Shown: positions 35,407-44,865 of the stretch, one piece after another | Position numbering within the stretch: position 1 is the first letter of the stretch | How the letters are laid out: each line of letters begins with the position of its first letter | NCBI RefSeq assembly: GCF_004364245.1 | Contig: NZ_SOAV01000004.1 | Location: 62,001-126,000 of the forward strand | Origin: Streptomyces sp. BK208 | GTDB lineage: Bacteria > Actinomycetota > Actinomycetes > Streptomycetales > Streptomycetaceae | DNA length: 64,000 nucleotides | Direction: 5' to 3' | Program-made: the position numbers and the translations under genes | The notes under the pieces: model-generated | What the model saw: the letters and a program-made list of their open reading frames with translations, nothing else | What the model was told of the DNA's origin: nothing | The model's database searches: none

Positions 35407-36996
35407 TCAGCCTCCGGTCCCCTCCAGCACCGCCATCGCCGCGTTGTGCCCCGGCACACCGCTCACCCCTCCCCCGCGCACGGCGCCCGCGCCGCACAGC
35501 AGGACGTTCGCCCGGCCGGTCTCCACTCCCCAGTGCCCGGTGCCCTCCTGGGCGTGGGGCCAGGACAGCTCGCGGTGGAAGATGTTCCCGCCGGGCAGGC
35601 GCAGGTCGCGGTCCAGGTCGAGGGGCGACCTGGCCTCGATGCAGGGCCGCCCGTCGGCGTCGGTCGCCAGGCAGTCGGCGAGGGGTTCGGCGAGATGGGC
35701 GTCGAGCTGGGCGAGGGTGGACGTCAGCAGTTCCTCGCGTACGGCGTCGTTGTCCCTCTCGAAGAGGCGTGCCGGTGTGTGCAGGCCGAACAGGGTGAGG
35801 GTGTGCATGCCCTTCGCGGCCAGGCCGGGGCCGAGGATGGTGGGGTCGGTCAGTGAGTGGCAGTAGATCTCGGAGGGCGGTGCGTCGGGCAGTTCACCGG
35901 CGGCCGCCCGCGCGTGCGCGGCGGCAAGCTGACCGTAGCCCTCGGCGATGTGGAAGGTTCCGGCGAAGGCCTCGCGCGGGTCGGCCTCGGGGTCGCGCAG
36001 CCGCGGCAGCCGGGTCAGCAGCATGTTCACCTTGAGCTGGGCGCCTTCGGCGGGCGGCGGCGCCGCCTGCCCGGTGAGTGCCGCCAGTTCCCGCGGGGAG
36101 GCGTTGACCAGGACGTGACGCGCGGCGGCGACCTGCTCGCCGTCGGCCGAGCGGTAGGTCACCTCGGCGGTGCGCCCGTCGGCGTCGATCCGCACCGCCT
36201 CGTGTCCGGTGGCGAGCACGGCACCGGCGGCGCGGGCCGCTTCGGCCAGCGCGTCGGTGAGGGCGCCCATGCCGCCGACCGGCACGTCCCAGGCGCCGGT
36301 GCCGCCGCCGATCACGTGGTAGAGGAAGCAGCGGTTCTGGGCGAGGGACGGGTCGTGCGCGTCGGCGAAGGTGCCGATCAGGGCGTCGGTGAGGGCCACA
36401 CCCCGTACCAGGTCGTCGGCGAAGTGGTCCTCGATCGCGACACCGACCGGTTCCTCGAACAGGGCCCGCCAGGCCGCCTCGTCGTCGACCCTGCGGCGCA
36501 GTTCGTCCCGGGTGGGCAGCGGTTCGGTGAGGGTCGGGAAGACCCGCCGGGCCACGTGACCGGTCATGGCGTAGAAGCGCTGCCAGGCCGCGTACTCCCG
36601 CTCGGAGCCGGTGAGCCGGGCGAAGGACTCACGGGTGCGCCGCTCGCCCCCGCCGACGAGGAGCCCGGTGGGCAGCCCGGCGCGCTCGACGGGCGTGTAC
36701 GAGGAGACGGTGCGCGCACGTACCCGGAAGCGCAGGCCGAGGTCCCGCACGATCTTCCGGGGCAGCAGGCTGACGAGGTAGGAGTAGCGCGACAGTCGTG
36801 CGTCGAGCCCGGTGAACGGCCGAGTGGACACGGCCGCTCCGCCGGTGTGGTCCAGTCGTTCCAGGACCAGCACGGAGCGGCCGGCCCGGGCCAGGTAGGC
36901 GGCGGCGACCAGGCCGTTGTGGCCGCCGCCGACGACGACGGCGTCGTAGGTGCCGAAGGTGCCGGGGGTGCTGGGGGTGCTCGGCGGGGGCGTCAT
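35407..36996 (-). CDS. FAD-dependent CrtI-like (phytoene dehydrogenase-related) oxidoreductase
   Basis: A 529-residue flavoprotein. The FAD motif DAVVVGGGHNGLVAAAYLAR is near residue 25, followed by VLERLDHTGGAA; the C-terminal family signature is VLLCGAGAVRGGGVSGVPGH. It belongs to the phytoene desaturase/CrtI superfamily. Members act on carotenoids or other isoprenoid and sugar substrates. No other carotenoid genes are adjacent, so pathway assignment is not possible. ATG 36996 has a weak ribosome site. It is transcribed toward the serine hydrolase, convergent with it. Confidence 0.85.
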   Translation of the reverse strand: MTPPPSTPSTPGTFGTYDAVVVGGGHNGLVAAAYLARAGRSVLVLERLDHTGGAAVSTRPFTGLDARLSRYSYLVSLLPRKIVRDLGLRFRVRARTVSSYTPVERAGLPTGLLVGGGERRTRESFARLTGSEREYAAWQRFYAMTGHVARRVFPTLTEPLPTRDELRRRVDDEAAWRALFEEPVGVAIEDHFADDLVRGVALTDALIGTFADAHDPSLAQNRCFLYHVIGGGTGAWDVPVGGMGALTDALAEAARAAGAVLATGHEAVRIDADGRTAEVTYRSADGEQVAAARHVLVNASPRELAALTGQAAPPPAEGAQLKVNMLLTRLPRLRDPEADPREAFAGTFHIAEGYGQLAAAHARAAAGELPDAPPSEIYCHSLTDPTILGPGLAAKGMHTLTLFGLHTPARLFERDNDAVREELLTSTLAQLDAHLAEPLADCLATDADGRPCIEARSPLDLDRDLRLPGGNIFHRELSWPHAQEGTGHWGVETGRANVLLCGAGAVRGGGVSGVPGHNAAMAVLEGTGG

Positions 36997-37140
36997 GGCT
37001 CTTGGTAGCACGACCCGATCGGGGGCGGCCAGCCCGCCGCCGGCACCGTCACGGCCGCCCGCCGGCCACCCCGGTCTGCCGCGTTCGGCCCCCGCGGCGC
37101 TCCCTCTGCCTGCCGTGCCGGCCCCGCGGCGCTCCCCCGG

Positions 37141-38558
<1,418 letters not shown>

Positions 38559-38577
<19 letters not shown>

Positions 38578-39500
38578 GACTTCGCCGCCCCCGTGGTTCC
38601 GTCCGCCCCGCCCTCCCCTGGCCGGTCCAGTATGGCCGCCTGCCGTCCGATTTTGTATGGCGCCGGACGCGCGGCCGGGCCGAGCCGTGCCATGGCGCTC
38701 AGGATGTGCCGGGGCGGCAGCTGCCAGCGCAGACGAGCGGGGACCGTCCGCAGCAGGGCGCCCGTGGCGCGCAGCCGGCGGGTGACGGTGGCGGGCGGGG
38801 ACGCCGGTGTGCCGTAGAGCTCGTGCGCGTACGGCGGTAGGGAGTCGTACGCCAGACGGGCGATCCTGCGCCACAGCAGTTCGCGGGCCGGGACCAGGAG
38901 CGGGTGGGTGGGCGGGCGGCGCAGGAAGTCGTCCACCTCGTGCGCGTCCGGCCCGGCGGCCAGTTCGGGTCGTACTCGCGTGAAGTAGGCGGCCAGCTCG
39001 CTCCGGTTGGCCGGGGCGGAGCCGGGGGCGAGGCCGACGAGGCGGGCGCTGTGCCGGTGTTCGGCGAGGTAGCGGTCGGCGTCGGCGTCGGTGAGCGGGA
39101 ATCCGGAGCGGCGCAGGACGTGCAGGTAGGAGCCGATCTCGGCGCAGTGCACCCACAGCAGCAGCTCGGGTTCGTCGACGGCGTAACGCTCCCCCGTGTC
39201 CGGGTCCGTGGCGCCGAGCATGCGGTGGATCCTGCGCACCCTGGCGCCGGCCCGCTCGGCGGCCTCGGTGGTGCCGTAGGTCGTGGTGCCGACGAAGCCC
39301 GCGGTGCGCATCAGGCGGCCCCAGGCGTCGCGGCGGAAGTCGCTGTTCTCCATCACCGCGCGCACCGCGCGCGGGTGCAGTGCCTGGAGGTACAGCGCGC
39401 GGATGCCGGCCACCCACATCATCGGGTCGCCGTGCGCGTGCCAGGTAACCGAGTCGGGGCCGAAGAGTCCGGGGTCGGTGTTCGTCCGCGTCGCCGTCAC
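38559..39500 (-). CDS. MpaB-type oxygenase (DUF2236)
   Basis: A 313-residue protein of the DUF2236/MpaB family, which includes latex-clearing proteins that bind heme through conserved Arg/His residues. Signatures seen are DSVTWHAHGDPMMWVAGIRA, LQALHPRAV, GTTTYGTTEAAERA and LLLWVHCAEIGSYL. The exact oxygenase substrate is open; the fungal MpaB cleaves farnesyl side chains. GTG 39500 has no clear ribosome site, so it may be leaderless. Its last 19 bases run into the kinase gene downstream. Confidence 0.85.
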
Positions 39501-39540
39501 GGTGGCAGGCTAACGCCCCCGTGCGCCGCCGCCCCAGGGC

Positions 39541-39918
39541 TCAGCGCAGGGTGGCGAGGAACTCCCCGCAGGCACGGGCACAGTCGCGGCAGGCCTTGGC
39601 GCTCTCCTCGGCGCCCGGGTGTCCGTCGAAGACGTGGGCGCTCTCCAGGCACACCTGGCGGCACCACTCCAGTTGAGCGCGGATGGCGCCCTCGTCCACC
39701 TGGTTCTGCTCGGACAGCACCCGGCAGGTCGCGTCGCAGACCTCCGCGCACATGATGCCCCTGCGTCGTACGAGTTCCTGGTTCTCGGTCCCGTCCGGGT
39801 CCACGAGGCTCGCCCGCAGGGCGCAGGCCCGGGCGCACTCGGTGCACGCCTGTGCGCACGCGAAGCGGTCCTCGAGGAAACGGAACAGTTCCTGCTGGGA
39901 AGTCGTCGTCGATGTCAC
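39541..39918 (-). CDS. Four-helix-bundle copper-storage protein (Csp-like), cytosolic
   Basis: A 125-residue Cys-rich helical protein with 12 Cys in CxxxC and CxxC patterns: FACAQACTECARACAL near residue 20, MCAEVCDATCRVLS near 57, EWCRQVCLES near 85, and KACRDCARACGEF near 110. This spacing is that of the copper storage protein family, in which Cys line the core of a helix bundle and bind many Cu(I) ions. No signal peptide is present, which points to a cytosolic Csp. GTG 39918 starts the protein. Copper resistance genes are not adjacent. Confidence 0.85.
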   Translation of the reverse strand: MTSTTTSQQELFRFLEDRFACAQACTECARACALRASLVDPDGTENQELVRRRGIMCAEVCDATCRVLSEQNQVDEGAIRAQLEWCRQVCLESAHVFDGHPGAEESAKACRDCARACGEFLATLR

Positions 39919-40104
39919 ACCGCGCGGGTTGCCGCTGGGGGCGGCACCAAACCGCGGGTCCCGGTGTTTCCGGGGTCTGCGGACCGTGTCTCCCGGCCGG
40001 ACCCGCTCGCGGCGGTCCGCGGCCCGGCATCGGCCGTTCGCGGACGCGAGCGTCACGACCGCGGTGAGCTGGTTGGTGACGGGGGTCGGGGGTACCCGCG
40101 CTCC

Positions 40105-40464
40105 ATGACCAATGCATGGATGGACCTGGCCGCGGGCGGTTCCGGCACGACCGCCGTGTGGCTGATCGTGGCGGGTGTCGTGGTGGTGGCCGTGTTGATC
40201 GGCGCCTTCGCTTTCGGCAGTCGGCAAAAGCGCCGGGAGTCGCCGCCGCCGCGTCCCGAGGAACAGCCCCGTATGCCCGAGGGTGGCCCCGTCCACGAGG
40301 AGCGGGAGCGCCGGGAGCCGCACGAGATGCCGCAGAGCGACGAACGCACGCTGCCGCACGAACTCGGCCACCAGGGCAGCCGTACCGCCGCCGATCAGCA
40401 GCGGCGCCGTTGGGACGAGGGCAGCAGTGGCTCCTTCGGCAGCGGCGGCCCGGGCGGCCGCTGA
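40105..40464 (+). CDS. DUF6479-like small membrane protein
   Basis: A 119-residue protein with a single N-terminal membrane helix (TTAVWLIVAGVVVVAVLIGA) at residues 15-34 and a highly charged cytoplasmic tail (RQKRRESPPPRPEEQ then ERERREPHEMPQSDER). The architecture fits the DUF6479 family of actinobacteria, of unknown function. ATG 40105 follows a G-rich stretch. It ends before a tandem pair of hairpin terminators and is convergent with the lipoprotein gene of the two-component operon. Confidence 0.7.
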   Translation: MTNAWMDLAAGGSGTTAVWLIVAGVVVVAVLIGAFAFGSRQKRRESPPPRPEEQPRMPEGGPVHEERERREPHEMPQSDERTLPHELGHQGSRTAADQQRRRWDEGSSGSFGSGGPGGR

Positions 40465-40475
40465 CCCGAGTGTTC

Positions 40476-40547
40476 CGGTACGGCGCCGGGGGAACCCCTG
40501 CGCCGTACCGTCGCTGAGGAAACGGGCCCGCGCAGATGCGCGGGCCC
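40476..40547. terminator. Tandem terminator hairpins
   Basis: Hairpin 1 pairs 40476-40486 with 40500-40510 (11-bp stem). Hairpin 2 pairs GGGCCCGCGC (40524-40533) with 40538-40547 around AGAT. Between convergent genes; probably bidirectional. Confidence 0.85.
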
Positions 40548-40688
40548 TTCATATGGCCGCACGCACCGTCGACCGGGCCGACGGGCGGCTCCCCGTCTCC
40601 GAACAATCCGGCGGGTCCCGCGGGTCCTGCGGGTCCTGCGACGCTTCCGCCGGCCCTGCGACGCTTCCGCCGGTCGGTCGGCGGCGGT

Positions 40689-41342
40689 CTACGGGGAAAC
40701 GGTGGGCTCGCCGGTGGTGCCGGACGGGCAGTCGTCGCTGGAACGGCCGGCCAGCCGCCCGCCGGGCTGTTCGACGGTGACCTTCGCGCTCCCCAGCGCC
40801 GGGTCCTGCCGCAGCCGGGCGACGGCGACCGTGCAGGCCAGTTGGTCGACGGCCGTGTCGCTGAGGCTTCCGGCGCTTCGCGGCAGCCGGACGTTGACCG
40901 CCGTGCCGTCGGTGCGGATGGTCGGAGCCTCGGCTGTGGGGGGAAGTTCGGTGGTCAGACCCTTGCCGCGCTCCTGCGCGTCGGGCCCTTCGAACAGCAT
41001 GAGCACGGTGCCCGCGAGGTCGGCCGAGCCCGGCACGGTGCGGGAGACCGCCGTCAGGTCGCCGTCCGCGACGAAGTACAGCGGGACGTTCACGCGGGGC
41101 ATCTCCTGCGGCACCGTCTCCGACGGGACGGCCGTGACGCCCGGTCGCAGGACGCCGGTCGCGGGTTCGCCCGCCTCGACCACCCCGGTCTCCGGGATGC
41201 CGCAGGCGGAGAGCGGAAGCAGCGCCGCGAGCAGCACGGGGAGTGCGCGTCCCGCGCTTCGGCCGGGACGGCCGGGACGGCCGTGCGACGGTTGCCCGGG
41301 CGGGGGCGCGACGTCCGCCCGTGAGCGCGGCGACGGGTTCAT
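40689..41342 (-). CDS. Lipoprotein with GerMN-like domain in a two-component operon
   Basis: A 217-residue exported lipoprotein. After a cytoplasmic basic region the signal helix RALPVLLAALLPLSACGIPE ends in a lipobox with Cys47. The mature part contains VNVPLYFVADGDLTAVSRTV and LMLFEGPDAQERGKGL, a pattern seen in GerMN-type domains. It is the last gene of an operon with response regulator and kinase; ATG 41342 overlaps the kinase stop by four bases. It may sense or tune the kinase, as lipoproteins next to sensor kinases often do. That role is inferred. Confidence 0.82.
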   Translation of the reverse strand: MNPSPRSRADVAPPPGQPSHGRPGRPGRSAGRALPVLLAALLPLSACGIPETGVVEAGEPATGVLRPGVTAVPSETVPQEMPRVNVPLYFVADGDLTAVSRTVPGSADLAGTVLMLFEGPDAQERGKGLTTELPPTAEAPTIRTDGTAVNVRLPRSAGSLSDTAVDQLACTVAVARLRQDPALGSAKVTVEQPGGRLAGRSSDDCPSGTTGEPTVSP

Positions 41343-42904
41343 GTCCTGGCCTCCATCGGCGTGTCCGTCTCTGTGTCCAGGTTCGTGTCCTGGGTCCGGT
41401 GCGGGGCCGAGTGCGGGAGCGTCGCCCGTTCCTCCGCGTCGTCCGGCGGCAGGGGCAGGACGACCGTGAAGACGGCGCCGCCCTCCGGATGGTTGGCCGC
41501 CCGGACGGTGCCGCCGTGCAGACGCGCGTTCTCCGTCGCGATGGCCAGCCCGAGGCCGCTGCCCTCGCTCCGGGCGCGGGCGCCGGCCGACTTGTAGAAG
41601 CGGTCGAAGACATGCGGCAGCACGCTCACGGGGATGCCGTCCCCGCCGTCGCGGACCGTGACGACCGCCTGTCTCCCGGCACGTGGGCCGTCCTGGACGC
41701 CGAGCTCCAGGCGGACCGGGGGTGCGCCGTGCCTGAGGGCGTTGGCGACGAGGTTCGCCACGATCACGTCGAGGCGGCGCGGATCGACCCGGCCGCGCAG
41801 CTCCCCCGGTTCCGGCAGGCCGGTCTCCACGGTGTCCTGCCAGCCGCGGGAGGCCAGCGTGCGCCGCAGCGACTCGGCCAGGTCGATCTCGTCCAGGTGC
41901 AGGGCGGCCGCGCCCGCGTCGAACCGGGAGATCTCCATCAGGTCGTCCACCAGGGCGGCCAGCTTCGTGGTCTCCGTGCTGATGAGTCGCACGGCCGTCG
42001 CGGTGTCCTCGTCCAGGCCGGCCGCGTCCTCGTCGAGTACGTCCGTGACCGCCGACATCGCCGCCAGCGGGGTGCGCAGTTCGTGGGAGACGTCCGCGGC
42101 GAAGCGCCGGGCGCCGGCCTCCATGCGCCGCAGTTCGGCCACCGAGCCCTCCAGCGCGGCGGCGGTTTCGTTGAAGGTGCGGGAGAGGTCGGCGAGTTCG
42201 TCGGAGCCGTGCACCGCGAGCCTGGTGTCAAGGTGCCCCTCGGCGATGCTCCGGGTCGCCCGGCGCAGCGCCCGCACCGGCCGCAGCACGCCGCGAGCGG
42301 CGAGGAGTGCGATCAGGACGGCCAGGACCAGGGCCGGTACGGTGGCGCGTTCGATGGCGGCGACCAGCGCGTCGACGTAGCCCTGTTCGTCCTGCTGCGG
42401 CACGGTGAGGTAGACCTCGATCCCGGAGGCGCGCCGCTCGGTGCTGTACAGCCCGGCGAAGGTGACGGGCATGCCGACGACCAGTGAGGAGTGGCCGTCC
42501 CTCGACACCCGCTGGAACACGGTGGCCCGGCGGGAGCGCACCGACTGGCGCATCGCCGGGGACAGCTCCCCGAACGCGTCGCCGGGGGCGGACGTCGCGC
42601 TCGCCTGCCGGTAGGCGACCAGCACCCGCCACGGCTGGGACCGCCCGCCCCTGGAGACGTCGTCGGCGAACGCCTGGAGGTCGGCGGCGTCGGGCGGGAA
42701 ACGGTAGTTGGGCACGAGGGTGTTGACGCGGTGCCGGAAGTCCTCGATCACGGTGTCCTGGCTCTGCTGAAGGACGCCGGTGCGTGCCTCGCGGAAGGTC
42801 AGCGCGCCGGTGGTCACCGTGGCGACGACGGCGACCAGGGTGAAGGCCACCACCAGCCGCAGCCGCAGACCCACCAGCGCGCGCAGCACCCGCGGAAGCT
42901 TCAC
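41339..42904 (-). CDS. Two-component sensor histidine kinase
   Basis: A 521-residue membrane kinase. The first helix (LRLVVAFTLVAVVATVTTGA) is at residues 15-34, the extracellular sensor domain spans about 35-175, the second helix VPALVLAVLIALLAARGVL is near 185, then HAMP, HisKA with SHELRTPLAAM near 275, and HATPase with NLVANALRHGA, DGGDGIP and GSGLGLAIA. GTG 42904 overlaps the response regulator stop by four bases (GTGA), so translation is coupled. The signal is not known. Confidence 0.92.
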   Translation of the reverse strand: MKLPRVLRALVGLRLRLVVAFTLVAVVATVTTGALTFREARTGVLQQSQDTVIEDFRHRVNTLVPNYRFPPDAADLQAFADDVSRGGRSQPWRVLVAYRQASATSAPGDAFGELSPAMRQSVRSRRATVFQRVSRDGHSSLVVGMPVTFAGLYSTERRASGIEVYLTVPQQDEQGYVDALVAAIERATVPALVLAVLIALLAARGVLRPVRALRRATRSIAEGHLDTRLAVHGSDELADLSRTFNETAAALEGSVAELRRMEAGARRFAADVSHELRTPLAAMSAVTDVLDEDAAGLDEDTATAVRLISTETTKLAALVDDLMEISRFDAGAAALHLDEIDLAESLRRTLASRGWQDTVETGLPEPGELRGRVDPRRLDVIVANLVANALRHGAPPVRLELGVQDGPRAGRQAVVTVRDGGDGIPVSVLPHVFDRFYKSAGARARSEGSGLGLAIATENARLHGGTVRAANHPEGGAVFTVVLPLPPDDAEERATLPHSAPHRTQDTNLDTETDTPMEART

Positions 42905-43590
42905 CGCGGCCCGAACCGGTAGCCGAAGCCGCGCACGGTGTGGACGTAGCGTGGACTGCCCGGAGGTTCGCCGATCTTGGACCGCAGTCGTTTGACGCAG
43001 GCGTCCACGAGCCGGGCGTCCCCGTGGTAGTTGTGCTCCCACACGGCCTCGAGGAGCTGCTGGCGGCTGAACACCTGCCCGGCGGAGGCGGACAGGGTGA
43101 GCAGCAGCCGCAGTTCGGAGGGGCCGAGGGCTACCTGTCGTCCCTGGTGGGTGACGGTCAGTCCGGCCCGGTCGATGACGAGGTCACCGTGGTGTTCGGT
43201 GCGCGCCGTCCCCTGGTCGTCCGAGGTGCCGCCCACGCGGCGCAGCACGGCGCGTATGCGCGCGTCCAGCACACGGGCGCGGACCGGCTTGACCACGTAG
43301 TCGTCGGCTCCGGCCTCCAGTCCGACGACGATGTCGGTGTCGTCGCCGCGGGCGGTGGCCATGATGATCGGCACCTGGTCGTGGGCGCGTATGCGGCGGC
43401 ACACCTCCAGGCCGGACATGCCCGGCAGCATCAGGTCGAGGATCACGGCCTCGGGACGGAACGACCGGAGCTGCTCCAGCCCGTCCTCGCCGGTCGCGGC
43501 GCCGACGACCTCGTGTCCCTGCCGGCGCAGGGCCAGGAGCACGCCGTCCCGGACGGCGCGGTCGTCTTCGATGATCAGGACCCTTGGCAT
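42901..43590 (-). CDS. OmpR-family response regulator
   Basis: A 229-residue regulator. The receiver domain has the acidic pair (IIEDD) at residues 6-10, the phospho-acceptor Asp in ILDLMLPG near 52, Thr/Ala in MATARGDD and Lys in VVKPVRAR near 100. The OmpR winged helix follows with QVALGPSELRLLLTLSASAG and ARLVDACVKRLRSKI. ATG 43590 has GAGGTCC upstream. It is the first gene of a three-gene operon with kinase and lipoprotein. The 113-bp upstream gap is shared with a DUF3152 gene that may belong to its regulon. Confidence 0.92.
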   Translation of the reverse strand: MPRVLIIEDDRAVRDGVLLALRRQGHEVVGAATGEDGLEQLRSFRPEAVILDLMLPGMSGLEVCRRIRAHDQVPIIMATARGDDTDIVVGLEAGADDYVVKPVRARVLDARIRAVLRRVGGTSDDQGTARTEHHGDLVIDRAGLTVTHQGRQVALGPSELRLLLTLSASAGQVFSRQQLLEAVWEHNYHGDARLVDACVKRLRSKIGEPPGSPRYVHTVRGFGYRFGPR

Positions 43591-43703
43591 GGACCTCAGT
43601 ATGCGTGTGCGCGGGCCGGAGTCCGCGTGCGGGTGAGTGCTGTTACACAGAGGTCCAGAAGCCGTCCACGCCCGATCACACGGCCCGGGCACGCTTCGTG
43701 ATC

Positions 43704-44681
43704 ATGAGTGAACGCCGCCGATCGACTCCCCCGCCGTCCTCCGCCACGGGCCGCCGACGCCACGGTGGCCGCGCCCGCCGGCGGGGTGGTCGGCACCGTC
43801 TGCTGTGGCCGGGGATCGCGGCGGGAGCCGTCCTGGTGCTCACCGGCGGCCTGGCCCTCCAGCGGACGGCGGAAACCTCGGGCGACGCCACCGGAGCGGC
43901 CGGTGCGCCGTCGGCGGCCGGCACCGACGGCACGCAGCAGGCGCGGAAGGCCGAGCCCACACCCGAGACGGACGGGGAGGGGGACGGAGAGAAGAAGGAC
44001 GAGGAGGGGGACGGCGGGAAGGGCGAGGAGAACGGCAGGCAGGGCGGTGGGAAGGAAGACGCGGGGAAGGGCGGCGGGAAGGGGACGGACGGCACGCCGG
44101 ATCCCGGCTCCGTTCCGGCGTCGGGGCCGGGGACCTTCGCCACCGCAGACGGCGGGGGCGACCGCGTCGGCGGGAGCGGACGGACGCTGACGTACGTGGT
44201 ACAGGTCGAGGACGGCATCGGGATCCCGGCGCGGGACGTCGCGGCCGAGGTCGAGGACATCCTCGCCGACGAGCGGGGCTGGACGGCCGACGGCGACGTC
44301 GGGTTCCGGCGGGTGTCCGGCGGCACGGCCGACTTCCGGGTACGGCTCGCCACGGCGGCGACGGTGGACGACATCTGCGGCCGGTACGGCCTCGACACCG
44401 GTGGCGAGGTCAACTGCAACGTGGGCCAGGACGTCATGGTCAACCTCAAACGATGGCTGCTGGCGACGCAGTACTACGCGGACGACGTGCCGTCGTACCG
44501 GGCGCTGATCATCAATCACGAGGTCGGGCACTTCCTCGGCCACGGTCACGAGGGGTGCCCCGGGGCGGGGCGCCCGGCGCCGGTGATGATGCAGCAGATC
44601 AAGGGCCTGCACGGTTGCCGGACCAACGTCTGGCCCTACGACGCCGACGGACACCCCGTCACGGGGCCCGCCCTCGGGTGA
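43704..44681 (+). CDS. DUF3152 metalloprotease-like secreted or membrane-anchored protein
   Basis: A 325-residue protein. An N-terminal basic region and hydrophobic helix (LLWPGIAAGAVLVLTGGLAL, about 33-52) suggest export or an anchor. A low-complexity Glu/Gly/Lys stretch (EGDGEKKDEEGDGGKGEENG) links it to the DUF3152 domain. The domain holds HExxH-like NHEVGHFLGHGHEGCPG near residue 272, which fits a zinc metalloprotease, plus paired Cys and Trp near the end. ATG 43704 lacks a good ribosome site. It is divergent from the response regulator. Confidence 0.82.
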   Translation: MSERRRSTPPPSSATGRRRHGGRARRRGGRHRLLWPGIAAGAVLVLTGGLALQRTAETSGDATGAAGAPSAAGTDGTQQARKAEPTPETDGEGDGEKKDEEGDGGKGEENGRQGGGKEDAGKGGGKGTDGTPDPGSVPASGPGTFATADGGGDRVGGSGRTLTYVVQVEDGIGIPARDVAAEVEDILADERGWTADGDVGFRRVSGGTADFRVRLATAATVDDICGRYGLDTGGEVNCNVGQDVMVNLKRWLLATQYYADDVPSYRALIINHEVGHFLGHGHEGCPGAGRPAPVMMQQIKGLHGCRTNVWPYDADGHPVTGPALG

Positions 44682-44717
44682 GCGTGCGCCTCCAGGCGTC
44701 AGCCCACCGATGCCATT

Positions 44718-44735
44718 TGTTCAATATGGTGAACA
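44718..44735. promoter_or_regulatory. Inverted-repeat operator upstream of the pectate lyase promoter
   Basis: TGTTCAATATGGTGAACA carries TGTTCA/TGAACA arms with a six-base spacer. The spacing is typical of IclR- or GntR-type operators. It lies about 20 bases before the -35 box, so activation or repression are both possible. Confidence 0.7.
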
Positions 44736-44754
44736 GCATTCATATACCGAGCTA

Positions 44755-44783
44755 TTGACGCGTGCACGGCGAGCTTCTAGGGT
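44755..44783 (+). promoter_or_regulatory. SigA/HrdB-type promoter of the pectate lyase gene
   Basis: TTGACG (44755-44760) and TAGGGT (44778-44783) are separated by 17 bases. The start is predicted near 44790. Confidence 0.7.
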
Positions 44784-44800
44784 CCGACGACAGAGTACGT

Positions 44801-44812
44801 GAAAGCGCTTTC
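44801..44812. promoter_or_regulatory. LacI-type operator in the pectate lyase 5' leader
   Basis: GAAAGCGCTTTC is a perfect 12-bp palindrome with the CG centre typical of LacI-family operators. It lies just downstream of the predicted transcription start, where a bound repressor would block elongation. Confidence 0.7.
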
Positions 44813-44865
44813 TCCAGCCGATCCTCCCACCCCGTCCTGGTCGGACCCAACCCCCTGGAGACACG

